From Paludibacter jiangxiensis (GTDB taxonomy: Bacteria; Bacteroidota; Bacteroidia; Bacteroidales; Paludibacteraceae), in contig CAMBSB010000009.1 in the NCBI GenBank assembly GCA_945870155.1, positions 1 through 64,000 on the forward strand: DNA of 64,000 bases, given 5' to 3'. This document shows, in pieces, positions 38,145 through 47,119 of the stretch. The position numbers and the translations under genes were made by a program. The notes under the pieces were generated by a model. It searched no databases. It had not been told where the DNA came from and saw only the letters and a list, made by a program, of their open reading frames with translations. Position 1 is the stretch's first letter, and the number at the start of each line of letters is the position of its first letter.

Positions 38145-39860
38145 ATGTTGAAAAAAATGAAGAAATCAATTCTATATAGTTTTTTTATTGCTGCCACAAG
38201 CTTTTTTGTTAGTTCGTGCGACACCTATCTCAATCCCGGATACGATGAGTATTTAGATAAGGCTGAGGTATTTACATCCTATACCTATTCGAATAATTAT
38301 GTGCGCACTGTGTATAGTTATTTACCCGGCGATGCCTACAACGAAACGCTTATGACCGACGAAGCCAAACACAACGACGATGCTTCTTCGTACCTGATTA
38401 TGAATAATGGCGTTTGGGATTCGCGTACTTACGTGGAAGCCTGGCGTTGGAATCACAATTATTCGGGCATTCGCCGCGTGCATGTTTTGCTCGAAAACTT
38501 AGACAAAGCTGTATTTCTGGATCCAAACACCTTTAAAGTTACACCTTGGGTGAACGATGCCATGCGTGTTCAGTTTCGTGCCGAAGCGCGTTTTTTGCGT
38601 GCATTTTACTACTTCGAATTGCTAAAACGCTTTGGTAGCCCCGAGGAAAATTTGGGCGTACCTATTGTACCAGAACGTTCTCTTTCAATCACCGACACCT
38701 TAGATTACGCACGCAGCACTTATCAGCAATGCTTGGATTACATTGTGAACGATTGCGACGAAGCGGCAAAAATTTTACCCAACCGGCAACCGGCAACGAA
38801 TTATGCTGCTGCTTCCAAAGCTGCTGCATTGGCACTAAAATGCCGCGTACTACTTTATGCTGCAAGTCCGCTAGCTAACCCAACCGGCGATGTTGAAAAG
38901 TGGAAATTAGTCATTAAAGCAACAAAAGCAGTTTTGGCATTGCCTTCGTATAAATTGATTGCTAAAGCAGATGCTCAAAGCGATAATATGCTGGGTATTT
39001 TTACAAAACCTAACAACGATGAAGTGCTTTTTTCAAGTGCTGTAACTCAATCCAATAGTTTCGAAGCAGCTAACTTGCCTCCAAGTTATGGAGGTGGCGG
39101 ACAAATAAATCCTTCGCAAGAAATGGTAGATGCGTTCGAAACCATATTTGGTTATCCAATTTCGGATTTAACCAATAGCAAGTACAATCCACTCGATCCT
39201 TTTTATCGTCGCGACAAGCGTTTGGAATACTTCGTATTACTCAACGGAACAAAATTCACACCTACGGCTACTGCAAGTGTAGATAGTTACGTAGGTGGAA
39301 AAGATGGTTTGAATAGCAGTAAAAATGCCACTAAAACCGGCTATTATATGCGTAAATTTATGGATCTAAATGCCGACATTATTAATAATCGCACCAAAGC
39401 AACTCACTTTTGGGTTCATTTCCGCATGGCTGAAATTTGGTTGAACTATGCCGAAGCGGTAAATGCAGTGTATGGACCAAATGTTGTGCCACCCGACACA
39501 ACGTTTACTGCTTTCGATGCACTTAAAAAGATTCGCGACAGAACGAATATTGTTACGCCAACTGCCCTCAAAAATTTGACCAAAGAAGCATTTCTGGAGC
39601 GCATAAAAGGTGAGCGCAGAGTAGAATTGTGTTTCGAAGGGCATCGCTTTTGGGATGTGCGGAGATGGAAAGATGGTGAAAAGTATTTCAACACTACTTT
39701 GAATGGTATGAAAATTACAAAAACAGGTAACACTACATTTAGCTACGAAGTTTTTCCTGTTGAAACCCGAGTATTCGATGCCAAAATGTATACCATGCCA
39801 ATTCCTTATTCCGAAATGCAAAAATCAAAATTATTAATACAAAATAAAAACTGGAATTAA
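38145..39860 (+). CDS. susD: SusD/RagB-family glycan-binding lipoprotein (2)
   Basis: 571 residues; the ATG directly abuts the SusC2 stop, and a second in-frame ATG at 38157 is equally plausible. Lipoprotein signal ends FFVSSC. SusD landmarks: AEARFLRAFYYFELLKRFGSP, a HFRMAEIWLNYAEAVNAVYG helix, VELCFEGHRFWDVRRWKDG and the end YTMPIPYSEMQKSKLLIQNKNW. It is the surface partner of SusC2. Confidence 0.95.
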   Translation: MLKKMKKSILYSFFIAATSFFVSSCDTYLNPGYDEYLDKAEVFTSYTYSNNYVRTVYSYLPGDAYNETLMTDEAKHNDDASSYLIMNNGVWDSRTYVEAWRWNHNYSGIRRVHVLLENLDKAVFLDPNTFKVTPWVNDAMRVQFRAEARFLRAFYYFELLKRFGSPEENLGVPIVPERSLSITDTLDYARSTYQQCLDYIVNDCDEAAKILPNRQPATNYAAASKAAALALKCRVLLYAASPLANPTGDVEKWKLVIKATKAVLALPSYKLIAKADAQSDNMLGIFTKPNNDEVLFSSAVTQSNSFEAANLPPSYGGGGQINPSQEMVDAFETIFGYPISDLTNSKYNPLDPFYRRDKRLEYFVLLNGTKFTPTATASVDSYVGGKDGLNSSKNATKTGYYMRKFMDLNADIINNRTKATHFWVHFRMAEIWLNYAEAVNAVYGPNVVPPDTTFTAFDALKKIRDRTNIVTPTALKNLTKEAFLERIKGERRVELCFEGHRFWDVRRWKDGEKYFNTTLNGMKITKTGNTTFSYEVFPVETRVFDAKMYTMPIPYSEMQKSKLLIQNKNWN

Positions 39861-39936
39861 TTATTCGTTTCGCGTTTCATGTTTCGCGTTTTATTTTCAA
39901 TTTTTCAATTTTTCAAACTCTAATAAAAAAATCATT

Positions 39937-41421
39937 ATGAAAAGAACAATTTCTACACTTTGCTTTTTGTGTGCTATGACTTACGTTTTTGCACAGTCGG
40001 CATCCACTTTTGGTGCCAAGGACATTTTATTGTCCGATTTCGAAGCACTTACAGCCATTATGACTGATAGTTTATGGACAGATACGCTTAAAACTACAGC
40101 TGTGACAACGCCAAGTCCGTACCTCACCATTGAGGATAATCCGCTTCCGTTGGAAAACGAGAGTAATAAAGCAGCTCGATATGTTCGCCCTAAAGGAGTA
40201 TATAAAGGCTTAACTATGCGATTTAATAAAAATATAAACTTTTCGCAAACTCCTTATCTTCAGGTAATGGTTTATCCTATTAAAGGTAAAGCACCTGCTA
40301 AAACGTCCGTTTCTGTATCGCTTTTAAATGACAAAGGCGAAGTTATCAGCGTTTGGGGCTCAAAAGGAAATATTCCACAAGATGAGTGGACAACCGTGAA
40401 TTTATTTGCCGGTAAACAAAAATCGTCTGAAAAGTACAATTCTATTCAGATTATGATTAATCCCGAAGATTCCTTATCTAAACTTGGTGGAACTGAATAT
40501 TATATCGACCAAATTGGGTTTAAAGCCATGGGCGATAGTATTTTACCTGCAACTATATTTTACGAAAACTTTGGATCATATCATCAAGGATGGCAGGATG
40601 GGAAAGTTCCCGGCATGCTGAAAGCCGAACGTGGCAAGTCAACCATCTTTACTTCTATCAAAGGATTTACTTCGGGCATACCTTTCAAATTTATGAATGC
40701 TGATACCATAGCCGTGATGGAAGCGCGTACATGGGGTATGAGTTCAAAATACGAAGGTTATTCAAATAACGGACGAATTGGACTTAGCAATGGTTTGAAA
40801 GGTGCGTTTTATACAGGTGCTATCGATGTAAAAGGCTACAGCAAACTCAATTTAGGCTTCGGTCTGGGTACACAAACTTGGTGGCCATGGGATGCTAGTC
40901 TTGCTAATGCACGTCCACGTGTCGAAGTGTCGGTTAATGGTGCTCCATTCTACGAAATATTCTCGCCAAGTACATTTTTAGGAAAAACCGGTGTTCGCAA
41001 AGATTTAGGCTGGGGAATGCTTGATCAATATGAAGACGAGAAATTTACATGGGTTGATTATCCGGTTACTGCCGAAGATGGCTCACCTATTGTTTCGGCT
41101 AACACTATCGAACTGAAGATTGGTTATAAAGCAGGTGCTGCATTTTGGCTCGACGATATGTGGTTTTCGGGAAAATACGATGCTCCAAGTGCCGTTCAAA
41201 CAGTTAAACAAAACACTTTCGTGGTGTTCCCAAATCCTGCATCCGATTTTATTTTAACTCGTGGTTATGCCAAAGTTAGCGTAATCGACCTCAATGGACG
41301 CGAAATTTTGACAGTGACTGATGCTGAATCAATGGATGTTTCGAAACTATCCAAAGGCGTTTATGTGATTAAAGCAACCAAAAACGAAAGTATCTCAATA
41401 GGGAAACTTGTAAAAAATTAA
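39937..41421 (+). CDS. Secreted surface protein, carbohydrate-binding-like, with T9SS sorting domain
   Basis: 494 residues; signal peptide MKRTISTLCFLCAMTYVFAQ. Two beta-sandwich-like parts: residues about 25-195, with an LLSDFEALTAIMTDSLW start and a YYIDQIGFKA end as in many CBM-type jelly rolls, and about 205-410 with AFWLDDMWFSGKY. The C-terminus (FVVFPNPASDFILTRG ... SIGKLVKN) is a clear T9SS sorting domain. Its place right after the SusD gene is where gut Bacteroides carry SusE/SGBP lipoproteins, so a glycan-binding role at the cell surface is inferred. No enzyme motif was recognised. Low-complexity words (TTTCGCGTTT twice, CAATTTTT twice) fill the 76 bp gap before it. Confidence 0.7.
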   Translation: MKRTISTLCFLCAMTYVFAQSASTFGAKDILLSDFEALTAIMTDSLWTDTLKTTAVTTPSPYLTIEDNPLPLENESNKAARYVRPKGVYKGLTMRFNKNINFSQTPYLQVMVYPIKGKAPAKTSVSVSLLNDKGEVISVWGSKGNIPQDEWTTVNLFAGKQKSSEKYNSIQIMINPEDSLSKLGGTEYYIDQIGFKAMGDSILPATIFYENFGSYHQGWQDGKVPGMLKAERGKSTIFTSIKGFTSGIPFKFMNADTIAVMEARTWGMSSKYEGYSNNGRIGLSNGLKGAFYTGAIDVKGYSKLNLGFGLGTQTWWPWDASLANARPRVEVSVNGAPFYEIFSPSTFLGKTGVRKDLGWGMLDQYEDEKFTWVDYPVTAEDGSPIVSANTIELKIGYKAGAAFWLDDMWFSGKYDAPSAVQTVKQNTFVVFPNPASDFILTRGYAKVSVIDLNGREILTVTDAESMDVSKLSKGVYVIKATKNESISIGKLVKN

Positions 41422-41424
41422 AGA

Positions 41425-43794
41425 ATGACAAACCGCATTTTTGCAATTGTTTTTTTGCAACTCGCATTATTTTCAATTAATATAATTGCTCAAACCGACA
41501 CATATAAATTCAACTCCATCCGTATGGGTGGAGGTGGATTTGTATCTTCCATCATAACATGTCCTACTCAAAAAAATCTGATTTTTGCCCGTACCGATGT
41601 AGGTGGAGCTTATCGTTGGAACGAAGCTGATAAAAGCTGGATTCCACTGCACGATTGGGTGAGCGATAGCCAGTGGACATTTTTGGGTGTAGAAGCTTTG
41701 GCCATTGATCCTCAGCAACCTAACCGCGTTTATATGTCGTGCGGGTTATACAATAATAGTCCCAGCAATATAATGCGTTCCACCGATTATGGTGCTACAT
41801 TCAAATTGTCGAACGATGGATTTCCGCAAATAAACGGGAATGGCATGGGTCGGCAAAATGGTGAACGCCTGATTGTTGACCCCAATAAAAGTGCAGTGCT
41901 TTTTTGTGGTTTCCGCAATGGCACTCTCTACCGCAGTCCGAATTACGGGGCAAACTGGAGTTTAGTTGATGCATTTGGTACCAAAACCACTGCTAATGGC
42001 AATGGTGTATGTGCTGTAGCCATCGATAAAGCTTCGGGAACTCCCGGTAATGCTTCGCAGCGCATTTTTGTGGCAGTTTCGCGTACCGGAAGCGACAATC
42101 TTTTTTTAAGCGAAAATGGAGGAACAAGCTGGATTACAGTGCCCGGAGCAATAAATAATTATATGCCACAGCGCATTTTTGTTTCAAATGGAATTCTTTA
42201 TGTAGCTTACGCCGACAAAGAAGGACCACATAATCCGGGCAAAGGTGCTATAATGAAATACAATATTGCCACTTCAACCTGGACCGATATTTCGCCGGCA
42301 GCTTTGCCTATTGGTGGAATAACGCAGGATGCTTCCAATCCCGATGTATTAATGGCAACAACTATTAATGTATATCAACCACAAAACTGGACTACCAACC
42401 AGCAGTGGGGCGACCGCATGTATCGTTCCACAAACGGTGGAGCAACATGGACAGAGCTTTTTTCATCGAATAAAATGCAACTAAGTCCGTTGGATACATG
42501 GACTACAAATCTTTCGTTGCACTGGACAGGCTCTATCGAAATCGACCCCTTTAATCCCGACCGCGTTTTTGTAACCTCGGGTAATGGACTGTTTATGACT
42601 GATAAACTTTCCGATATCAATGCAGGTAAATCTACCTGGTATTTTCAGGTAAAAGGTATCGAGGAAACGGTGCCTTTTGGCGTTGCATCATTGCCAAACA
42701 ACCGTTACGTAACTGTTATTGGCGATTATGCGGGTTTTGTACACGATGGGTTAACATCTGTTCCAAAAGGCTTTAGCAATGGTGGCGGATCAAATACTTC
42801 TTTGGCCGTAGCAAGTGCTCAGCCAAATATTCTGGTGCGTTCGGGTGGTAGTAATTACTATTCCAACAACTCCGGCGACAGCTGGACGGTGATGAACAAT
42901 CCTTCGGAAACAGCGAAACATGGTAATCTGGCACTCTCGCGCATTGGCAATATTATACTATACAGTCCGCGCGATACGGTTTACAAATCCATTAACAAGG
43001 GTGTAAACTGGACCAAACTTACCGGTTTTTTCAGCGGAGCATATATAGTTCCCGACCAGGTAGTGAACGAAAAATTTTATACTTTTAATACTGCCACAGG
43101 CCGGTTTTATACCAGTACCACAGGAGGAACGTCGTTTACGGTTTCGGATGTTGTTTTTCCTAAGGGAGGAAACCGGATTGTAAGGGTTGCGCCGGGTCTC
43201 GAAGGCGATGTATGGGTAGCTGCCGCCGATGGTTTGTATCGCACCAAAGATAGCGGGGTATCATTTGGTAAAATTGCCAATGTTACGCATTGTCAGGCTG
43301 TAGGGTTTGGAAAAGCGGCGCCCGACAAATCTTTTCCCACAATTTTTATTTGGGGTACAGTTGTAGGTGGGGTGACATACAATGCACTTTATCGCTCCAC
43401 CGACGAAGGTGCAACCTGGCTCCGCATCAACGACGATTTGCATCAGTACGGCGGACTTGGAAATGCAAATTTTGTAGAAGGCGATGTGAATGTGTATGGA
43501 AGGGTGTTTATGAGTTCGTGGGGACGTGGTATTATTTATGGCGATATTGAACCCAAAACAGGGTTTAGTAAGCCTGCAACAAAAAAATCCACAGCACTTT
43601 ATCCCAACCCAACCAACGATAAACTTTTTGCTGGTGATGATGTGTCGCAGATTGATATTCTATCGTTGAGTGGTCAAAAATTATTGGAGTCGAAACAATC
43701 CAGCATTACGGTAAGTTCAATCCGCAAAGGTTGGTATATGGCTCGCGTATACCAAGCGGATAGTATTGTAAATCAATTGTTTTTGAAAAATTAG
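41425..43794 (+). CDS. GH74-type xyloglucanase-like enzyme with T9SS sorting domain
   Basis: 789 residues; signal peptide ends at IIAQ. The opening NSIRMGGGGFVSSI ... LIFARTDVGGAYRWN is the hallmark of GH74 two-propeller endo-xyloglucanases, and Asp58 in RTDVGG fits one catalytic acid. VIGDYAGFVHDG carries Asp434 in the place of the second. Repeated Asp-box/BNR words (STDYGATF, SPNYGANW, STNGGATW, STDEGATW) mark the propeller blades. The C-terminus (STALYPNPTNDKLFAG ... NQLFLKN) is a T9SS domain, so the enzyme is expected on the surface, where it would cut the backbone before SusCD import. It is the last gene of the operon; a terminator follows at 43817. Confidence 0.87.
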   Translation: MTNRIFAIVFLQLALFSINIIAQTDTYKFNSIRMGGGGFVSSIITCPTQKNLIFARTDVGGAYRWNEADKSWIPLHDWVSDSQWTFLGVEALAIDPQQPNRVYMSCGLYNNSPSNIMRSTDYGATFKLSNDGFPQINGNGMGRQNGERLIVDPNKSAVLFCGFRNGTLYRSPNYGANWSLVDAFGTKTTANGNGVCAVAIDKASGTPGNASQRIFVAVSRTGSDNLFLSENGGTSWITVPGAINNYMPQRIFVSNGILYVAYADKEGPHNPGKGAIMKYNIATSTWTDISPAALPIGGITQDASNPDVLMATTINVYQPQNWTTNQQWGDRMYRSTNGGATWTELFSSNKMQLSPLDTWTTNLSLHWTGSIEIDPFNPDRVFVTSGNGLFMTDKLSDINAGKSTWYFQVKGIEETVPFGVASLPNNRYVTVIGDYAGFVHDGLTSVPKGFSNGGGSNTSLAVASAQPNILVRSGGSNYYSNNSGDSWTVMNNPSETAKHGNLALSRIGNIILYSPRDTVYKSINKGVNWTKLTGFFSGAYIVPDQVVNEKFYTFNTATGRFYTSTTGGTSFTVSDVVFPKGGNRIVRVAPGLEGDVWVAAADGLYRTKDSGVSFGKIANVTHCQAVGFGKAAPDKSFPTIFIWGTVVGGVTYNALYRSTDEGATWLRINDDLHQYGGLGNANFVEGDVNVYGRVFMSSWGRGIIYGDIEPKTGFSKPATKKSTALYPNPTNDKLFAGDDVSQIDILSLSGQKLLESKQSSITVSSIRKGWYMARVYQADSIVNQLFLKN

Positions 43795-43816
43795 TTAGCA
43801 GGTTTTGTTTACATAT

Positions 43817-43850
43817 AAAAGGATGTTTGAATTTTCAAATGTCCTTTTTT
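43817..43850 (+). terminator. Rho-independent terminator after the GH74 gene
   Basis: AAAAGGA and TTTGAA pair with TTCAAA and TCCTTTT, with a small internal mismatch, ending in a T run. Confidence 0.75.
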
Positions 43851-43893
43851 ACATTTTAAAATCACTAAATCGCCCTTTTTATTACTATTTTAT

Positions 43894-43948
43894 ACGTCTA
43901 TTGTTATTATTTATCACCCTAAACTATTATTTAAACAAGCTATATTTG
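43894..43948 (+). promoter_or_regulatory. Promoter cassette of GH2
   Basis: Half-sites ACGTCTATTG (from 43894) and ACCCTAAACT (from 43916) are 22 bp apart. The -7 box TATATTTG (43941-43948) starts 25 bp after the second half-site and 33 bp before the ATG at 43974. Confidence 0.75.
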
Positions 43949-43973
43949 TAAATTCAAATATATGCCTCTATTT

Positions 43974-46475
43974 ATGAAACAAAAAATCACCTTTCTCTTC
44001 TTTGCTTTGAATGCTGCTCTGTTGCTTAATGCTAAATCGGTGCAACGTAAACAGGATTTTACTGCCAACTGGAAATTTAGTTTAACAACTGCCAATTTGG
44101 AAGCAGAACAACCTGCTTTTGACGATGCAGCGTGGCGTTCGCTCAATCTACCACACGACTGGAGTATAGAATCTGATTTTTCAAATAAAAACCCGGCAAG
44201 TCCGGGTGGTGGTGCTTTACCTGGTGGTTTGGGCTGGTATCGTAAAAGTTTTACTTTGGATAAATCCTACGAAGGCAAACGCATTTATATCGACTTTGAT
44301 GGTGTTTATTGTCGCAGTGAGGTGTGGATAAATGGCGTATCGGTGGGTAAACGTCCCTTTGGTTATATCTCGTTTCGGTACGATTTAACGCCTTATATTC
44401 GCTTTGGCAAACAGAATGTGATTGCCGTGAAGGTAGATAACTCCAAACAACCCAATTCGCGCTGGTATTCGGGCTCGGGCATTTATCGCAATGTGTGGCT
44501 AACGGTAACGAATCCAGTGCATGTCGATTTGTGGGGAACGCACGTTACAACTCCCAATGTATCTGCCCAACAAGCCACTGTAACGGTAGAAACTACGATT
44601 AAAAATGCTACAAAAAGCACAAGTTCCGTACAGTTAAAACAAATACTACTTAACGCAAAAGGTAAAAAAGTGGCTGAAAAAGTGACTGAAATAAACGTTC
44701 AGGCACTAAATTCGGACAAAGTTAAGCTTGACTTGAGCGTTAGCAAACCGCAACTTTGGAGCATCGAAACCCCGTATTTATACAAATTGATAAGCTGTGT
44801 ATTGGTTGATGGCAAAGAAGTGGACCGCTATGCAACCAATGTAGGCATTCGTACATTTAAATTTGATGTACACAAAGGATTTTTTCTGAACGGAAAAAGT
44901 GTAAAAATAAATGGCGTTTGTAATCATCACGATTTGGGTGCGTTGGGAGCGGCAATAAATACACGGGCACTCGAGCGGCAGTTACAAATTTTGAAAGAAA
45001 TGGGCTGCAAAGGCATTCGCACCTCGCACAATCCTCCTGCACCGGAGCTGCTCGACTTATGCGACCGCATGGGATTTATTGTACAGGCAGAGGCTTTTGA
45101 TATGTGGAAAAAACGCAAAACTACCTACGATTATTCGCTTGAATTTGCCGAATGGCACGAGCGCGATTTGACCGATTTTATTTTGCGCGACCGGAATCAT
45201 CCTTCCATTTTCAGTTGGAGTATTGGCAACGAAGTGGGCGAACAATGGGAAAACAACGAAACGGAAAACATGGATTTGCAACAAGCAAACATCCTGCTTA
45301 ATGCGCCAAATGAAGTCAGCAAAGAAGATTTAAAGTCGGGTAAAGTGAACCTAAATGCTTTGCTAACCAAACATTTGGTGGATATTGTGAAAAAGTCAGA
45401 CACATCACGCCCTGTATCTGCGGCTGCAAATGGTACCGATGACAATAACCCACTTTTTGTGTCGGGTGCATTGGATATGATTGGTTTTAACTACCACGAA
45501 AACGAATTTGCCGACATTACCAAACGCCATCCTACCAAACCTTTTCTGGTGTCGGAGTCGGTATCGTCGGTACAAACGCGCGGTTTTTACCTGATGCCTT
45601 CTGATAGCGCTTACATTTGGCCTAAACACTGGAGTTTTCCGTTTTCCAACCCACTTCAAAAATGTTCGGCTTATGACAATAACCATGCTCCATGGGGCTC
45701 TACGCACGAAACAACATGGAAAATTGTGAAAAAACACAATCACATTACAGGTCAATATATCTGGACAGGTTTCGATTATTTGGGCGAACCAACACCTTAT
45801 TGGTGGCCATCGCGTAGTTCGTATTTTGGTATTATTGACTTGGCCGGTTTCCCCAAAGATGTGTATTACATGTACCAAAGTGAGTGGACTACCAAAGATA
45901 TGCTCTACATTTTCCCGCATTGGAACTGGGAAGCAGGCAAAACGATTGATATTTGGGCGTATTACAACAATGCCGACGAAGTGGAGCTTTTTCTGAATGG
46001 AAAATCGTTGGGCAAAAAAGCGAAAAAAGGCGACGACCTACATGTAGCGTGGCGGATAAAATACGAAGCCGGAACGCTGAAAGCCGTTTCGCGTAGAGGC
46101 GGTAAAGATTTGCTTACACGTACCATACAAACTGCGGGCGAGCCAGTGGCCATTCGCCTTACACCCGACCGCGCAAAAATTGCTGCCGATGCACGTGATT
46201 TATCTTTTATAACCGTGGAATTGGTTGACAAAAACGGCATTGCTCACCCACTTGCCGATAAATTGGTAAAATTCAGCATCGAAGGAAATGGTTTTATTGC
46301 CGGCACCGACAATGGCAGTCAGTACGACCCAAACTCACTCAAAAAGCCCGAGCGTCATTTGTTTTTTGGAAAATGCCTGGCCATTGTACAAAGCAATGCA
46401 AAAAAAGGAAAAATAACGCTGACGGCTAAAGTAGAGGGCTTGCCAGAGCAGAAAATGGTTATAATTACTAATTAA
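43974..46475 (+). CDS. GH2 family glycosidase (beta-galactosidase-like)
   Basis: 833 residues from the ATG at 43974, preferred over 43962 because it gives a compact signal peptide (MKQKITFLFFALNAALLLNA). Domains in order: sugar-binding jelly roll (about 25-185), immunoglobulin-like domain (about 190-290), TIM barrel (about 295-610) with acid/base Glu420 in SWSIGNEVGE and nucleophile Glu528 in FLVSESVSS, then one or two C-terminal Ig-like domains. The family covers beta-galactosidase, beta-glucuronidase and others; the exact specificity is not visible. It has an operator-type promoter, which places it in the hybrid regulator's set although the sigma/FecR genes follow only 19 bp later. Confidence 0.93.
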   Translation: MKQKITFLFFALNAALLLNAKSVQRKQDFTANWKFSLTTANLEAEQPAFDDAAWRSLNLPHDWSIESDFSNKNPASPGGGALPGGLGWYRKSFTLDKSYEGKRIYIDFDGVYCRSEVWINGVSVGKRPFGYISFRYDLTPYIRFGKQNVIAVKVDNSKQPNSRWYSGSGIYRNVWLTVTNPVHVDLWGTHVTTPNVSAQQATVTVETTIKNATKSTSSVQLKQILLNAKGKKVAEKVTEINVQALNSDKVKLDLSVSKPQLWSIETPYLYKLISCVLVDGKEVDRYATNVGIRTFKFDVHKGFFLNGKSVKINGVCNHHDLGALGAAINTRALERQLQILKEMGCKGIRTSHNPPAPELLDLCDRMGFIVQAEAFDMWKKRKTTYDYSLEFAEWHERDLTDFILRDRNHPSIFSWSIGNEVGEQWENNETENMDLQQANILLNAPNEVSKEDLKSGKVNLNALLTKHLVDIVKKSDTSRPVSAAANGTDDNNPLFVSGALDMIGFNYHENEFADITKRHPTKPFLVSESVSSVQTRGFYLMPSDSAYIWPKHWSFPFSNPLQKCSAYDNNHAPWGSTHETTWKIVKKHNHITGQYIWTGFDYLGEPTPYWWPSRSSYFGIIDLAGFPKDVYYMYQSEWTTKDMLYIFPHWNWEAGKTIDIWAYYNNADEVELFLNGKSLGKKAKKGDDLHVAWRIKYEAGTLKAVSRRGGKDLLTRTIQTAGEPVAIRLTPDRAKIAADARDLSFITVELVDKNGIAHPLADKLVKFSIEGNGFIAGTDNGSQYDPNSLKKPERHLFFGKCLAIVQSNAKKGKITLTAKVEGLPEQKMVIITN

Positions 46476-46494
46476 TATCAAAAGTATTTCTCGA

Positions 46495-47049
46495 ATGAAA
46501 ATCAACAACAAAAACTTCAGAGAAATCTACGATGCTCATTTTGAGCCGGTTTGTAGGTTTTTGAACTACTACACACGCGACCTTAGCGTGATTGAAGAGG
46601 TGGTTCAGGATGTTTTTGTGAAATTATGGGAAGAGAGGGAAACACTTGAAATACAATATATTAAAACTTATATCTACAATGCTGCACGCAATAAAATTTT
46701 GAACGAATTGCGCGATGTTAAAAACCGGAATGTATTGCTCGAAAACTGGGCAAAACGCGAATTCGAAAATCAACAAGCCGAAGATTGTGTAGATATGAAT
46801 GAGTTTGTGCAACTGTTGCAAGCTTCGGTTGAAACCTTGCCTGTCACTTGTCAGGAGATTTACAGAATGAGCCGCGAGCAAAACATGAGTTATAAGGACA
46901 TTGCTTTGGAACGCAATATTTCGGTTAAAACGGTGGAGGCGCAAATGGGTATTGCTTTGAAACGCATTCGTGAAAAAATGGCAACACATTATGCCAACGA
47001 AATGAAAAATCGCGACTTTTTGTGGTTTTTGCTTTTGTGGTTTCTGTAA
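46495..47049 (+). CDS. ECF sigma factor, FecI-like
   Basis: 184 residues. Region 2 (about 8-75, VIEEVVQDVFVKLWEER, YIYNAARNKILNELRDV) and region 4 (about 118-172, CQEIYRMSREQNMSYKDIA, SVKTVEAQMGIALKRIREKM) are both complete. The C-terminus ends in a hydrophobic tail, DFLWFLLLWFL, as in many Bacteroidota sigma factors next to SusC genes. It is followed by FecR and a SusC with an STN domain, the standard relay in which substrate binding at the outer membrane frees the sigma factor. It probably drives SusC3/SusD3 and the enzymes after them. Confidence 0.92.
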   Translation: MKINNKNFREIYDAHFEPVCRFLNYYTRDLSVIEEVVQDVFVKLWEERETLEIQYIKTYIYNAARNKILNELRDVKNRNVLLENWAKREFENQQAEDCVDMNEFVQLLQASVETLPVTCQEIYRMSREQNMSYKDIALERNISVKTVEAQMGIALKRIREKMATHYANEMKNRDFLWFLLLWFL

Positions 47050-47119
47050 ATTCATTTCTCCCTTTTTAAGGGTTTTAGCAACAATAGGTGTCTATAATGT
47101 ACAAGATACAAAAAAGAGT

